A DNA stretch of 64,000 bases from Streptomyces sp. GSL17-111 (GCF_037911585.1 NZ_JBAJNS010000001.1:438001-502000); one strand, 5' to 3'. Shown: positions 1 to 8,579, counted from the first letter of the stretch. A program made the numbers and translations. Notes: generated by a model not told the origin, from the letters alone.

Positions 1-658
1 GCTGGGCCAGGTCCGGGGTGTGGCTGCCGAGACGGGCCATGATCATGGCCACTCCGCTGTTGAAGACGAACTGCAGCACCAGGATGGGCAGCACCAGCAG
101 CCAGGACCACGCCGGGACCTGCCCGAAGGCGAGCAGCACCACGAACATCACGATCATCGCGTACATCAGCTGCTGGAGCTGCTGCAGCGCGAAGGAGATC
201 GGCAGCGAGGCACGGGGGAAGTGCAGGGCCCGCACCAGTCCGACGTTCCCGGAGATCGCCCGCACCCCGGAGAGCACCGACTGCTGGGTGAAGGTGAAGA
301 CGAAGACGCCGATCACCAGGAACGGGATGTAGTTCTCGCCTCCGCCGGGGACGCCTCCCCTGGCGTCCAGCAGGATCCCGAAGATGAAGAAGTACACCAG
401 GGCGTTGAGCAGCGGGGTGGCGACCTGCCACAGCTGCCCGAGCTTGGCCTGGCTGTACTGGGCCTGGAGCTTGGCCCGGGAGAAGGCGCCGATGAAGTGC
501 CTCCGCGCCCACAGCTGCCGCACGTAGGCGGGCAGCGACGGCCGGGCGCCGCTGACCGTCAGGCCGTACTTGGCCGCCAGCTGGGCCGGGGTCAGCCCGT
601 CATCCGGGGAGGGGGGTGCGTTCACGACGACCGCACGATCGTGCGCTGACTCGCTCAC
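1..658 (-). CDS. ABC transporter permease, polysaccharide/teichoic acid export type (3' end outside window)
   Basis: Partial gene; about 219 N-terminal residues are visible and the C-terminus lies to the left. Start is GTG at 658 (V-S-E-S-A-H...). A cytoplasmic N-terminus of about 50 residues leads into an ABC-2 membrane domain: the motif with SRAKLQAQYSQAKLGQLWQ, then hydrophobic segments (ALVYFFIFGILL, FLVIGVFVFTF, MYAMIVMFVVLLAF, LLVLPILVLQF) as in TagG/Wzm permeases. Such permeases, paired with a Wzt/TagH ATPase that would be the next gene, export undecaprenyl-linked glycopolymers across the membrane. It follows the glycosyltransferase gene in the same direction with about 63 bp between, so it probably exports the product of this operon. 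The family call is firm; the substrate is inferred. Confidence 0.85.
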   Translation of the reverse strand, partial: MSESAHDRAVVVNAPPSPDDGLTPAQLAAKYGLTVSGARPSLPAYVRQLWARRHFIGAFSRAKLQAQYSQAKLGQLWQVATPLLNALVYFFIFGILLDARGGVPGGGENYIPFLVIGVFVFTFTQQSVLSGVRAISGNVGLVRALHFPRASLPISFALQQLQQLMYAMIVMFVVLLAFGQVPAWSWLLVLPILVLQFVFNSGVAMIMARLGSHTPDLAQ

Positions 659-721
659 GGGGAAACTTTCGTCCTCTTGTGTGGAGGGGTCGGGAGCTGA
701 ATGTTCTCAGACCCGAACTTG

Positions 722-1621
722 TCAGATGACGGGAGGTCGCCCCAGCCGGGTCATGCGCCACACCGTACGCCAGCGCATGGGGCGGCGGGGACCGCACGGC
801 GTCGCCCAGCCCTCGCGGAAACCGCCCAGCCAGGCGCGCAGCGCGGCCTTCGAGGGCCGCCGGGCGAGCGTCAGCAGCACCCACACCCCCAGGTAGACGG
901 GGATGAGGGCGGCGGGCAGCAGCCGCCGGGCCAGCCAGACCCGGTTGCGGGCCACCATGCGGTGGTAGACCGCGTGCCGGCTGGGCTGCGTCGTGGGGTG
1001 GTGCAGGACGCAGTCCGCGCGGTAGGCGATGTCCCAGCCGGCGTCCAGGGCCCGCCAGGCCAGGTCCGTCTCCTCGTGGGCGTAGAAGAAGTCGCCGGGC
1101 AGGGCCCCGACCTCCTGGACGACGGCGGTCCGCACCGCGCTCGCCCCGCCGAGGAAGGTGGTGACGGGCGAGGAGCGCAGGGGGTCGGCCGCGCGCAGCC
1201 GGGGCACGTGCCGCCGCTGGGTGACGCCGGTCTCCGGGTCGGCGATGCGGAAGCTGATGATCCCCAGACGGGCGTCGGCGGTGAACGCCTCCCGGCACCG
1301 CTCGGCGGTGTCGGTCAGCGGCAGGAGCCCGTCGTCGTCGAGGAAGAGGATGGCGTCCACGTTCCGCCCGCCGGGGCCGAAGGCCTCGATCCCGGCGTTC
1401 CGGCCGCCGGGGATGCCCAGGTTCTCCGGCAGTTCGACGGTGCGCAGCCCGCCGGGGAGGTCGGGCAGCTCGGGGAGCGGCGCCCCGTTGCCGACGACGA
1501 CGACCTCCACCGGCTCGCCCTCCTGGCGGGCCACGGACTCCAGCAGGGCGCGCAGCTCCTCGGGGCGGTTGCCCATGGTGAGGACGACCGCCCCGAGGGC
1601 GAAGCGCGCGGAGCCGCTCAT
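722..1621 (-). CDS. Family 2 glycosyltransferase (GT-A fold)
   Basis: Predicted 299-residue cytoplasmic GT-A glycosyltransferase. It opens with AVVLTMGNRPEEL, the nucleotide-binding strand, has NLGIPGGRNAGIE at about 68-80 and the metal-binding acidic cluster FLDDDG at 93-98. GDFFYAHEETDLAWR at about 175 is the rhamnosyl/WbbL-like acceptor region with an E-D catalytic pair. A C-terminal hydrophobic segment (LLPAALIPVYLGVWVLL) suggests membrane association. ATG at 1621 overlaps the stop of the CDP-alcohol transferase (ATGA), so the two are translationally coupled. It probably adds a sugar to a lipid-linked or polyol-phosphate acceptor made by the genes upstream; the donor sugar cannot be told from sequence. 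Confidence 0.88.
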   Translation of the reverse strand: MSGSARFALGAVVLTMGNRPEELRALLESVARQEGEPVEVVVVGNGAPLPELPDLPGGLRTVELPENLGIPGGRNAGIEAFGPGGRNVDAILFLDDDGLLPLTDTAERCREAFTADARLGIISFRIADPETGVTQRRHVPRLRAADPLRSSPVTTFLGGASAVRTAVVQEVGALPGDFFYAHEETDLAWRALDAGWDIAYRADCVLHHPTTQPSRHAVYHRMVARNRVWLARRLLPAALIPVYLGVWVLLTLARRPSKAALRAWLGGFREGWATPCGPRRPMRWRTVWRMTRLGRPPVI

Positions 1622-2400
1622 CGCAGCCTGCTGGAGGCCAGGACCGACACCAGGTGCAGCACGGTCTGGAGCACCGCGACGGCGGCGAGCACGGCCACGC
1701 CCAGCCGGGTCCAGAACAGCCCGCCGACGGCGAAGTCGACCAGGGCGACCAGCAGGATGAACAGCGACGCCTCGACGCCGCCGACCAGCCGGTGGAACTT
1801 CAGCGCCGCCGCCGCGCGACGGGCGACGGCCAGCCCGGAGGAGCGCGGGACGGCCGCCGCGTCCTGGACGGCGGGCAGGCCGCTGCGGGCCCGCGCGACG
1901 TCCACCAGATCGGTCTCCGCCTTGATCAGGATGGCGCCGAGCGCGGCCATGCCGCCCAGGAACGCCCACATCCAGTTCGCCTCGCCGTCGGTGCCGAACA
2001 GGTCCGCCGCGCGCAGGCCGAACCCCGTCAGCAGGGCCGCCTCGGCGAGGTAGTGGCCGACCCGGTCGAGGTAGACGCCGGTGACGGACGTCTGCTTGCG
2101 CCAGCGGGCGATCTCCCCGTCCACGCAGTCCAGCAGCAGGTACAGCTGGACCAGGAGGGCGGCGAGGACCGCGCCCGTCAGTCCGGGGATCAGCAGCGCC
2201 GCGCCGGCGAGCACCCCGGCGACCACCATCAGGTAGGTGAGCTGGTTCGGGGTGATCCTGGTGTTCACCAGGTACCGGTCGCACCGCAGGGAGATCTCCC
2301 GCATGTACAGGCGTCCGGCCCAGTGCTCACCGCTGCGCCGGTCCTTGACCCCCTCGGGGTGCACGACCGGGCGGAGTTCAGCTACCGATGGCTTTGGCAT
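1618..2400 (-). CDS. CDP-alcohol phosphotransferase with an atypical last motif residue
   Basis: 260-residue integral membrane enzyme of the CDP-alcohol phosphatidyltransferase superfamily, which moves a phosphoalcohol from a CDP carrier to a hydroxyl acceptor. The signature is at 91-116: D91, D94-G95, A98-R99, G108, D112. The final position, normally Asp and usually assigned as catalytic base, is His116 (LDRVGHY). Several hydrophobic segments follow (55-90, 115-170, 225-250). ATG at 2400 overlaps the 3' end of the dehydrogenase gene by 23 bp; the stop overlaps the glycosyltransferase start. With the nucleotidyltransferase two genes upstream it could use a CDP-polyol made in the same operon. 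Family assignment strong; substrate unknown. Confidence 0.88.
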   Translation of the reverse strand: MPKPSVAELRPVVHPEGVKDRRSGEHWAGRLYMREISLRCDRYLVNTRITPNQLTYLMVVAGVLAGAALLIPGLTGAVLAALLVQLYLLLDCVDGEIARWRKQTSVTGVYLDRVGHYLAEAALLTGFGLRAADLFGTDGEANWMWAFLGGMAALGAILIKAETDLVDVARARSGLPAVQDAAAVPRSSGLAVARRAAAALKFHRLVGGVEASLFILLVALVDFAVGGLFWTRLGVAVLAAVAVLQTVLHLVSVLASSRLR

Positions 2401-3439
2401 AGTCGGCGTACGCGTCCCTGATCTGGTCGGTGGACAGGTCGAGGTGCTCCAGGATCGTGTAGCGCCCCGGACGGGTCTGCGGAGCGAACTCCACGACCTT
2501 CACGAACTCCTCCACGGAGAACCCGATGTCGGCGGGCAGGACGGGCTGGCCGTGCCGGCGCAGCACCTGCGCCATGAGCCCGCACTCCTCCCCGGCCCCG
2601 CGCAGGTGCATGGCGAAGGCGGCGCCGAGGCCGCACTGCTCGCCGTGGCTCGCGGCGCGCTTGGGGTAGAGCAGGTCGAAGGCGTGGTTGATCTCGTGGC
2701 ACGCCCCGGACGCCGGACGGCTGTCGCCCGCCACGGACATGGAGATGCCGGTGAGGACCAGGCCCTCGGCCAGGACCGTCAGGAAGCCGTCGTCGTCGAT
2801 GTCGCCGGGGTGCCGCAGGACGGCCTGGCCGGCCTGTCGCGCCATGGCGGCGGCCAGCCCGTCGACCTTCTCCCCGGTCACCCGGTGGGAGAGCTCCCAG
2901 TCGGCGACGGCGGAGATGTTGGAGACGGCGTCCCCGATGCCGGAGCGCACGAAGCGCGGCGGCGCCTGCCGGACGACGTCGAGGTCGATCACGACGGCGA
3001 TGGGGTTCGGCACCCCGTAGGATCCGCGGCCGGCGTCGTTGTCCAGGGTCGCGACGGGCGAGCACAGGCCGTCGTGCGACAGGTTCGTCGCGACGGCCAC
3101 GAGCGGCAGCCCGACCCGCGCGGCGGCGAACTTCGCACAGTCGATGATCTTGCCGCCGCCCAGGCCGACGACGGCGTCGTAGTGGCCGGACTTCATGGCG
3201 TCGGCGAGCTTGATCGCGTCGTCCAGGGTGCCGCCGCCGACCTCGTACCAGGTGGCGCCGGGCAGCGCCGGCGCGAGCCGCTCGCGCAGCGCCGCGCCCG
3301 AGCCGCCGCTGATGGCCACGGCGAGCTTCCCGGAGGCGGAGATGCGCTCGTCGGCCAGGACGCAGGCCAGGTCGTTCAGCGCCCCGGGCCGGATGTCGAC
3401 GACGACCGGCGAGGGGATCAGCCGGGTCAGTACTGGCAC
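2378..3439 (-). CDS. Iron-containing alcohol dehydrogenase family, glycerol-1-phosphate dehydrogenase-like
   Basis: About 353 residues, similar to AraM/EgsA sn-glycerol-1-phosphate dehydrogenases: an NAD(P)-binding GGGKIIDCAK loop, then the metal-site pieces ATNLSHDGLCSP, ACHEINHAFD and AASHGEQCG that supply the Asp and two His ligands. It would reduce a ketose phosphate such as dihydroxyacetone phosphate to a polyol phosphate for activation by the neighbouring nucleotidyltransferase. I chose GTG at 3439 because GGGAG lies six bases before it; a longer in-frame start at 3490 lacks such a site. The start lies 13 bp inside the preceding gene, so the two are coupled. Product stereochemistry (G1P versus G3P) is inferred from family only. 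Confidence 0.82.
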   Translation of the reverse strand: MPVLTRLIPSPVVVDIRPGALNDLACVLADERISASGKLAVAISGGSGAALRERLAPALPGATWYEVGGGTLDDAIKLADAMKSGHYDAVVGLGGGKIIDCAKFAAARVGLPLVAVATNLSHDGLCSPVATLDNDAGRGSYGVPNPIAVVIDLDVVRQAPPRFVRSGIGDAVSNISAVADWELSHRVTGEKVDGLAAAMARQAGQAVLRHPGDIDDDGFLTVLAEGLVLTGISMSVAGDSRPASGACHEINHAFDLLYPKRAASHGEQCGLGAAFAMHLRGAGEECGLMAQVLRRHGQPVLPADIGFSVEEFVKVVEFAPQTRPGRYTILEHLDLSTDQIRDAYADYAKAIGS

Positions 3440-4176
3440 GCGATCTCCCGACCCTTGGCGAGGTCCTCGTGGTTGTCGATCTCGACCCACCTGACGTCGC
3501 CGATGGGCTCGACGTCGACGACGTGGCCGCGGTTGACCAGCTCCTGGTAGCCGTCCTCGTAGTAGAGGTCCGGGTCGCGCTCGAAGGTCGCCTTGAGCGC
3601 GTCGGCCAGGTCGGCGGCCGCCTCGCCCTCGATCAGGGTGACGCCGATGTACTCGCCGGTCGCCGAGGCGGGGTCCATCAGCTTGGTGATCTTCGCGACG
3701 CCGCCGTTCTCGCCGGTGACGACCTTCATCTCCTCGTCGGCGAGCTGCTTGACGGTGTCCAGGGCGAGGATGATCCGGCCCTTGCCGCGCGCGGCCAGCA
3801 GCGTCTTCTCCACCGAGACGGGGTGGACGGTGTCACCGTTGGCGAGGATCACGCCCTGCTTGATGACGTCGCGGGCGCACCACAGGGAGTAGGCGTTGTT
3901 CCACTCCTCGGCCTTGTCGTTGTCGATGAGCGTCAGCTTGAGGCCGTACTTCTCCTCGAGCGCCGCCTTGCGCTCGTACACGGCCTCCTTGCGGTAGCCG
4001 ACGACGATGGCGACCTCGGTCAGGCCCACCTCGGCGAAGTTGCCCAGGGTCAGGTCGAGCACGGTGGTCGCCTCGGCCTCCCCCTCGGGACCGACGGGCA
4101 CCAGGGCCTTGGGGAGGGTGTCGGTGTAGGGACGCAGACGCCGTCCGGCGCCGGCGGCCAGCACAAGGCCGATCAT
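3427..4176 (-). CDS. NTP transferase family protein (phosphocholine/polyol-phosphate cytidylyltransferase type)
   Basis: 249 residues with the nucleotidyltransferase signature VLAAGAGRRLRPYT at 4-17 and LPKALVPV at 20-27, a later metal-binding region (ANGDTVHPVS, in which the D of NGD is the likely ligand) and VEIDNHEDLAKGREI near the C-terminus, the second metal/substrate site of LicC- and glucose-1-phosphate-type enzymes. It should activate a phosphorylated alcohol or sugar to a CDP (or other NDP) derivative. ATG at 4176 overlaps the stop of the DUF5941 gene (ATGA), and its own 3' end overlaps the dehydrogenase gene. In this operon it is the logical supplier of a CDP-alcohol to the two phosphotransferases. 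Substrate is inferred from context. Confidence 0.87.
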   Translation of the reverse strand: MIGLVLAAGAGRRLRPYTDTLPKALVPVGPEGEAEATTVLDLTLGNFAEVGLTEVAIVVGYRKEAVYERKAALEEKYGLKLTLIDNDKAEEWNNAYSLWCARDVIKQGVILANGDTVHPVSVEKTLLAARGKGRIILALDTVKQLADEEMKVVTGENGGVAKITKLMDPASATGEYIGVTLIEGEAAADLADALKATFERDPDLYYEDGYQELVNRGHVVDVEPIGDVRWVEIDNHEDLAKGREIACQY

Positions 4177-5987
4177 GCGGGTACTCCTGATTCGTCGTGT
4201 AGTGCGGGTGCCGTGGAGGACACCCAGAAGCGGATGCTCTCCGCGAGCACCGCGAGCGCGACGGCCCCAGCGAGGACCGTGAGCGCGACGGGGAAGCTGG
4301 CCCCCGTGGACCACAGGGCGGCGGCGAGTGCGACGGCCAGCGTCCGGCCCTCGTGCCCCCCGACCGCACGCACGAGCAGCAGGGGCGGAGCCCCGGCCGC
4401 GCCGCGGATGCGGTACACCGTGTCGTAGTGATGGTAGGCGACGGCCGCCACCAGCCCGAAAGCCGCGGGCAACGCTCCGTTCACCTCGGACCGCGCGGCC
4501 AGGAGCAGCACGGTGCCGTACTCGGCCGTCCGGAACAGCGGCGGGACCAGCCAGTCGAGGCGGCCCGTGAGCGGACGCGCGACCGCCGCGCCCGCCAGCA
4601 GCGCGTAGCCGCCCGCCGCGAGCACGGGCCACCAGCTGCCGACCGGCGCCACCAGAGCGGTGCCGAGCACCAGGGCGGCGCCCGCCCCGGCCGCCGCGAG
4701 GGCGGGCAACGGGAGCGGCAGCCGGGCGGCGAGGGCCGCCAGCGGTCCGGTGTCGGCCAGGTCGGCCAGGGCCCGCGCGGCCTGCGGGGTGCGCCGCGCG
4801 CGCCGCGTCACCGAGCGCAGCACCCGGCCTGCGGTGGTGTAGCAGCCGGCGAACAGGCAGGCGACGATGAGGACGGTGAGGGTGAGGCGCGGCGTCGTCA
4901 GGGCGGTCAGGACGGCGATCAGCGCCCAGCGTTCCCCGATGGGCAGGACGACCATGCGCCGTGCCCACACCGTCCAGCCGACCCGGTCCAGGCGGCCGGA
5001 GAGCGCGGCGGCGGGGCTCGCGGGGGCCGCGGCGCCCGCCTGCCCGCCGTCGGGTGCGGACGCGGACGTGGGCTGGTAGTGGTCCCCCTCGCTGAACGAG
5101 AAGTCCACCACGTGCCGCACGGTCTGCACGACCATCGCGCCGAGCGCGAGCCCCCACACGTCGTCCCCGCCGCGGGCGGCGCCCAGGGCCAGGCCCGCGT
5201 AGAAGGCGTACTCCTTGGCCCGGTCGAACGTGGCGTCCAGCCAGGCCCCGAGGGTGGAGTAGCGCAGCGCGTAGCGGGCGAGCTGCCCGTCGGCGCAGTC
5301 GAGGACGAAGGACGCGAGGAGCAGCGCCCCGGCCGCGACGAAGCCGGGCCGGGTGCCGGTGGCCGCGCACCCCGCCGCGACGAGCGCGGTCAGCAGGGAG
5401 AGGGTGGTGACCTGGTTCGGCGTCATGCCGCGCCGGGCGCACCAGCGCGCCACGTACCGCGAGTACGGGCTGACGCAGAAGGTGGTGAAGAAGCCGTCGC
5501 GGGACTTCACGGCCGAGCGCAGCCGCACCTCCTCCTCGTCGACGGCCCCGGTGCGCTCGCGGGCGGCGGCCAGTTCGGCGTCGTCGGCGGGGACGGTGGC
5601 GACCAGGACGCCCAGCTCGGGGCGGTGGACGGGCACGCCGTCGGCCTCCAGCAGCTCGGCGGCGCGGTCCGGCAGGGACGGGCCGCCCGGCACGGCCGTC
5701 TCCAGCGCGCGGAGCAGCCGCGCCCGGGCGGCGGGCTGCGCGGTGACGGCGCCGGGGAGCGCCGCGAGGGGGTGACGCGGGTCGGTCAGGCCGAGCCGCA
5801 GGCTGTGCGGGTGCCCGGTGAAGCGGTGGTCGACGACGGCGACCCGCTCGTGCGCCGGGACGTCGGCCAGCCACGCGAGGACGTCGGCGGGCCCGGAGGC
5901 GGTACGTACGGTGAACCCGAGGGAGCCCAGGTCCGCCGCCAGCGGTGAGCCGACGGTCGGCTGACCGGTGAGGATGGCGGTCGACAG
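4173..5987 (-). CDS. DUF5941-type membrane protein with CDP-alcohol phosphotransferase domain, probable CTG start
   Basis: About 604 residues if translation starts at CTG 5987. A cytoplasmic N-terminal domain of about 160 residues (STAILTGQPTVGSPLAADL...) precedes FCVSPYSRYVARWCARRGMTPNQVT and a complete CDP-alcohol phosphotransferase motif at about 230-255: D-x2-D-G-x2-A-R-x8-G-x3-D-x3-D. Many hydrophobic segments follow, forming the C-terminal DUF5941 part. In-frame TGA lies three codons upstream of CTG, GGGAG sits nine bases before it, and coding-quality sequence fills codons 1-98, so the next usual start (GTG 5693) would discard conserved sequence. First gene of the operon; its stop overlaps the nucleotidyltransferase start. 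The reaction is like that of the second phosphotransferase but with all four Asp present. Confidence 0.82.
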   Translation of the reverse strand: MSTAILTGQPTVGSPLAADLGSLGFTVRTASGPADVLAWLADVPAHERVAVVDHRFTGHPHSLRLGLTDPRHPLAALPGAVTAQPAARARLLRALETAVPGGPSLPDRAAELLEADGVPVHRPELGVLVATVPADDAELAAARERTGAVDEEEVRLRSAVKSRDGFFTTFCVSPYSRYVARWCARRGMTPNQVTTLSLLTALVAAGCAATGTRPGFVAAGALLLASFVLDCADGQLARYALRYSTLGAWLDATFDRAKEYAFYAGLALGAARGGDDVWGLALGAMVVQTVRHVVDFSFSEGDHYQPTSASAPDGGQAGAAAPASPAAALSGRLDRVGWTVWARRMVVLPIGERWALIAVLTALTTPRLTLTVLIVACLFAGCYTTAGRVLRSVTRRARRTPQAARALADLADTGPLAALAARLPLPLPALAAAGAGAALVLGTALVAPVGSWWPVLAAGGYALLAGAAVARPLTGRLDWLVPPLFRTAEYGTVLLLAARSEVNGALPAAFGLVAAVAYHHYDTVYRIRGAAGAPPLLLVRAVGGHEGRTLAVALAAALWSTGASFPVALTVLAGAVALAVLAESIRFWVSSTAPALHDESGVPA

Positions 5988-6489
5988 ACGAACTCACTCC
6001 CTTGTCAGCGGTCCCCGTCCGGGGAGGTCCGGCCCTTTCCGGACGACGGCAGGGCAGCGCACAGGGGCGCGCCATCGCCCGTTCGGGGGGCAGCGCCTCG
6101 CCAGAGGCTATCCGATCGCCGGAAGCTGCTGTTCACCACGGATTCACCCGACCGGACTTGCCGCCGTGACGTGCCACGCCCCCGGCGCCGGCCTCCGCGC
6201 CCCGGCCCGCACCCGGGGCCCGGCGGTGCGGGCCCCGAACGGCGGCCCCGGACGGCACCGCCGCCCGGCCGACGCCTGTGGCCGGTGTGCGGGCTCGGCG
6301 CGGCGACGGGCACGGGAACACACCTCGGCGCGGCGACGAAAGCCCAGCTCAGCGCACATGACAACGGGTTTCAGCGCCGCGTTGCACATACCCCCCGTCC
6401 GTAGTTCACTGGACGACCGTGGGCGGCGGAACGATCGCCCTCTGCGCGGCGCGGCCGCGTACACGGTGCGCGTGGGAGGCGGAGGTCAC
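5988..6489. other. Divergent intergenic region of about 500 bp
   Basis: No credible gene. It must hold the promoter of the leftward polymer operon and that of the CDF exporter. Short ORFs on either strand lack ribosome binding sites and conserved-looking sequence. I see no strong hairpin or clear -35/-10 pair. Confidence 0.5.
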
Positions 6490-7419
6490 ATGGGTGCGGG
6501 GCACCAGCACGGCGGTCCACCACCGGAGGGAACCGCGTCCACGGCCTACCGGGGGAGGCTGCTGACGGCGCTGCTGATCGCCGTGGCCCTGCTCGGGGTC
6601 CAGCTCGTCGGCGCGTGGCTGACGGGCTCGCTGGCCCTGCTGGCCGACGCCGGTCACGTGGCGACGGACGCGACGGGTATCGCGGTGGCGCTGGCCGCCA
6701 TCCACTTCGCGAACCGGCCGGCGTCCGGCCGCCGCACCTTCGGGTTCGCGCGGGTGGAGATCCTGGCGGCCCTGTTCAACTGCCTGCTGCTGCTCGGAGT
6801 GGGCGGCTACATCCTCGTGGAGGCCGTGGAGCGGTTCCAGGACCCGGCGGACGTGCCGGGCGGGACGACCGTCGTCATCGGCCTCGTCGGCCTGGCGCTG
6901 AACTGCGTCTCCCTGAGTCTGCTGATGCGCGGGCAGAAGGAGAGCCTCAACGTCCGGGGGGCCTTCCTGGAGGTCCTCGCGGACACGTTGGGCTCCCTGG
7001 CCGTCGTGGTGGCGGCCGTCGTGATCATCGTCACCGGCTGGACCCGGGCCGACGTGGTCGCCTCTCTGGTCATCGCACTGATGATCGTGCCGCGCACGGT
7101 CAAGCTGGCGCGTGAGGCGCTGGACGTCCTCCTGGAGGCGGCTCCGAAGGACGTCGACCTGGACGAGGTGCGCCGGCACATCCTCGCCGTCGACGGGGTC
7201 GAGGCGCTGCACGACCTGCACGTGTGGACGATCACCTCGGGCATGCCCGTCCTCTCCGTCCACGTGGTGGTGGACGAGGTCGTGCTGGACACCGAGGGGA
7301 ACGAACGCGTCCTGCACGATCTGCGCGACTGCCTGGGCACCCACTTCGACGTGGAACACTGCACGTTCCAACTCGAACCGCACGGCCACGCCGAACACGA
7401 GGCGAAAGTCTGCCACTGA
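6490..7419 (+). CDS. Cation diffusion facilitator (CDF) metal exporter
   Basis: 309 residues with six predicted membrane spans. ATG at 6490 follows GGAGG by four bases. The metal site is visible as DAGHVATDAT in the second span and LEVLADTLGS in the fifth (the H-x3-D and D-x3-D type signatures of Zn transporters). The N-terminus (MGAGHQHGG) and C-terminus (EPHGHAEHEAKVCH) are His-rich, as in CzcD/ZitB proteins, and the C-terminal cytoplasmic domain includes DLHVWTITSGMPVLSVHV. It exports Zn, Co or Cd in exchange for protons. No regulator gene adjoins it. An upstream in-frame extension to 5968 is low quality and rejected. Confidence 0.93.
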   Translation: MGAGHQHGGPPPEGTASTAYRGRLLTALLIAVALLGVQLVGAWLTGSLALLADAGHVATDATGIAVALAAIHFANRPASGRRTFGFARVEILAALFNCLLLLGVGGYILVEAVERFQDPADVPGGTTVVIGLVGLALNCVSLSLLMRGQKESLNVRGAFLEVLADTLGSLAVVVAAVVIIVTGWTRADVVASLVIALMIVPRTVKLAREALDVLLEAAPKDVDLDEVRRHILAVDGVEALHDLHVWTITSGMPVLSVHVVVDEVVLDTEGNERVLHDLRDCLGTHFDVEHCTFQLEPHGHAEHEAKVCH

Positions 7420-7499
7420 TCCGCTGAGCCGCCACTGAGACGGATGACGTGCGGGGGCGCGGTCCCGTCCGGTGGTCGCACGTCGGATAGAAAGACCAC

Positions 7500-8060
7500 A
7501 TGAGCAACGACACCGCGGCCCCCATCATGCTGGAACTCGTCGACGAACAGGGCACGACGATCGGCACGGCGGAGAAGCTCTCCGCCCACCGGGCACCGGG
7601 CCGCCTGCACCGCGCGTTCTCCGTCTTCCTCTTCGACGAGGACGGCCGGCTGCTGCTCCAGCGGCGCGCGCTGGGCAAGTACCACTCCCCCGGTGTGTGG
7701 TCCAACACCTGCTGCGGCCACCCCTACCCCGGTGAGCCGCCCTTCTCCGCCGCCGCCCGGCGGGTACGGGAGGAGCTGGGCGTGGCCCCCGCCCTGCTGG
7801 CGGAGGCGGGCACGGTGACCTACAACCATCCCGACCCGCTCTCGGGGCTGGTGGAACGGGAGTACAACCACCTCTTCGCGGGGCTCCTCCGGGCGCCTTT
7901 GGCACCGGACCCGGAGGAGGTCGCCGAGACGGCCTTCGTCACCCCGGAGGAGCTGAAGGCGCGGCACGAGCGGGACGTGTTCTCCGCGTGGTTCATGACG
8001 GTGCTGGACGCCGCGCGTCCGGGGATCCGCGCCGCCACCGGCGGCCTCGGGGGCTGGTAG
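7500..8060 (+). CDS. idi: Isopentenyl-diphosphate delta-isomerase type 1
   Basis: 186-residue Nudix-fold enzyme converting IPP to DMAPP in isoprenoid synthesis. The catalytic Cys lies in WSNTCCGHP (about residue 76-79), the Nudix-like helix is AARRVREELGV, and YNHLFAG precedes the second half. LLLQRRALGKYHSPGVW matches the substrate-binding strand. Length is normal for type 1 enzymes. It stands alone between the CDF gene and a convergent ATPase gene; TAGAAA lies six bases before ATG, so the mRNA may be leaderless, though GAAAG could also act as a weak ribosome binding site. Confidence 0.95.
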   Translation: MSNDTAAPIMLELVDEQGTTIGTAEKLSAHRAPGRLHRAFSVFLFDEDGRLLLQRRALGKYHSPGVWSNTCCGHPYPGEPPFSAAARRVREELGVAPALLAEAGTVTYNHPDPLSGLVEREYNHLFAGLLRAPLAPDPEEVAETAFVTPEELKARHERDVFSAWFMTVLDAARPGIRAATGGLGGW

Positions 8061-8108
8061 GCGGGTCCCTGCGGGGCTCGCGGCCGGGGGCGGTCCCGGC
8101 GGGGGTCG

Positions 8109-8579
8109 TCAGGCCGCGAGGAGAGGCAGGGCGGCCCAGACGATCTTGCCTCCGGCCGCCGTCGGTTCCACGTCGCAGGTGCCCCCGGACTCGGCGACCA
8201 CCGCTTTCACCAGCAGCAGCCCGCGCCCGCCGAGGTGCTCCTCGGCGGGGTCGGAGGCGAGCGCCTTCGGCCGGTAGGGGTGGCCGTCCTCGACCGCCAC
8301 CCGCACCCAGCCGTCGCCGAGTGAGACCTCGACACCGAGTTGGGGGGAGAGCAGCGCCGCGTGGCGCACGGAGTTGGTCACCAGCTCCGAGACGATGAGC
8401 AGCAGCCCGTCCAGGACCTCCGGGGAGACCGGGGCCCGCTGCCGCCGGATGAGGTCCCGCACCGCGTGCCGCACCTGCGGCACCGAGGTGTCCAGCGCGG
8501 GGGCGGTGAACCGCCAGGCGCCTTCGTAGGCCTCCGCGCTGCGCGGCGGTGGCTGCAGGGCTCTCCCGCTGCTCTCCAT
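8109..8579 (-). CDS. Anti-sigma-factor-type ATP-binding protein (HATPase_c, RsbW/SpoIIAB-like)
   Basis: 156 residues forming one GHKL ATPase domain. The N-box is LIVSELVTNSVRHA (about 67-80), the G1 region VAVEDGHPYRP, and the G2 box EEHLGGRGLLLVKAV. These small kinases in Streptomyces commonly bind SigB/F-type sigma factors or their antagonists. No sigma or anti-sigma antagonist gene adjoins it, so the partner is unknown. ATG 8579 gives MESSGRALQPPP; a GTG four codons earlier (8591) is possible, and neither has an ideal ribosome binding site. A SigB-like -10 (GGGTAA) lies about 80 bp upstream but lacks a matching -35. Confidence 0.88.
   Translation of the reverse strand: MESSGRALQPPPRSAEAYEGAWRFTAPALDTSVPQVRHAVRDLIRRQRAPVSPEVLDGLLLIVSELVTNSVRHAALLSPQLGVEVSLGDGWVRVAVEDGHPYRPKALASDPAEEHLGGRGLLLVKAVVAESGGTCDVEPTAAGGKIVWAALPLLAA

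Noticed and set aside
3427..6075. A single 882-codon open frame spanning the nucleotidyltransferase and the DUF5941 region
   Set aside because: Only its last 249 codons are real; upstream it runs out of frame through the DUF5941 gene and reads as Arg/Gly/Ala-rich noise.
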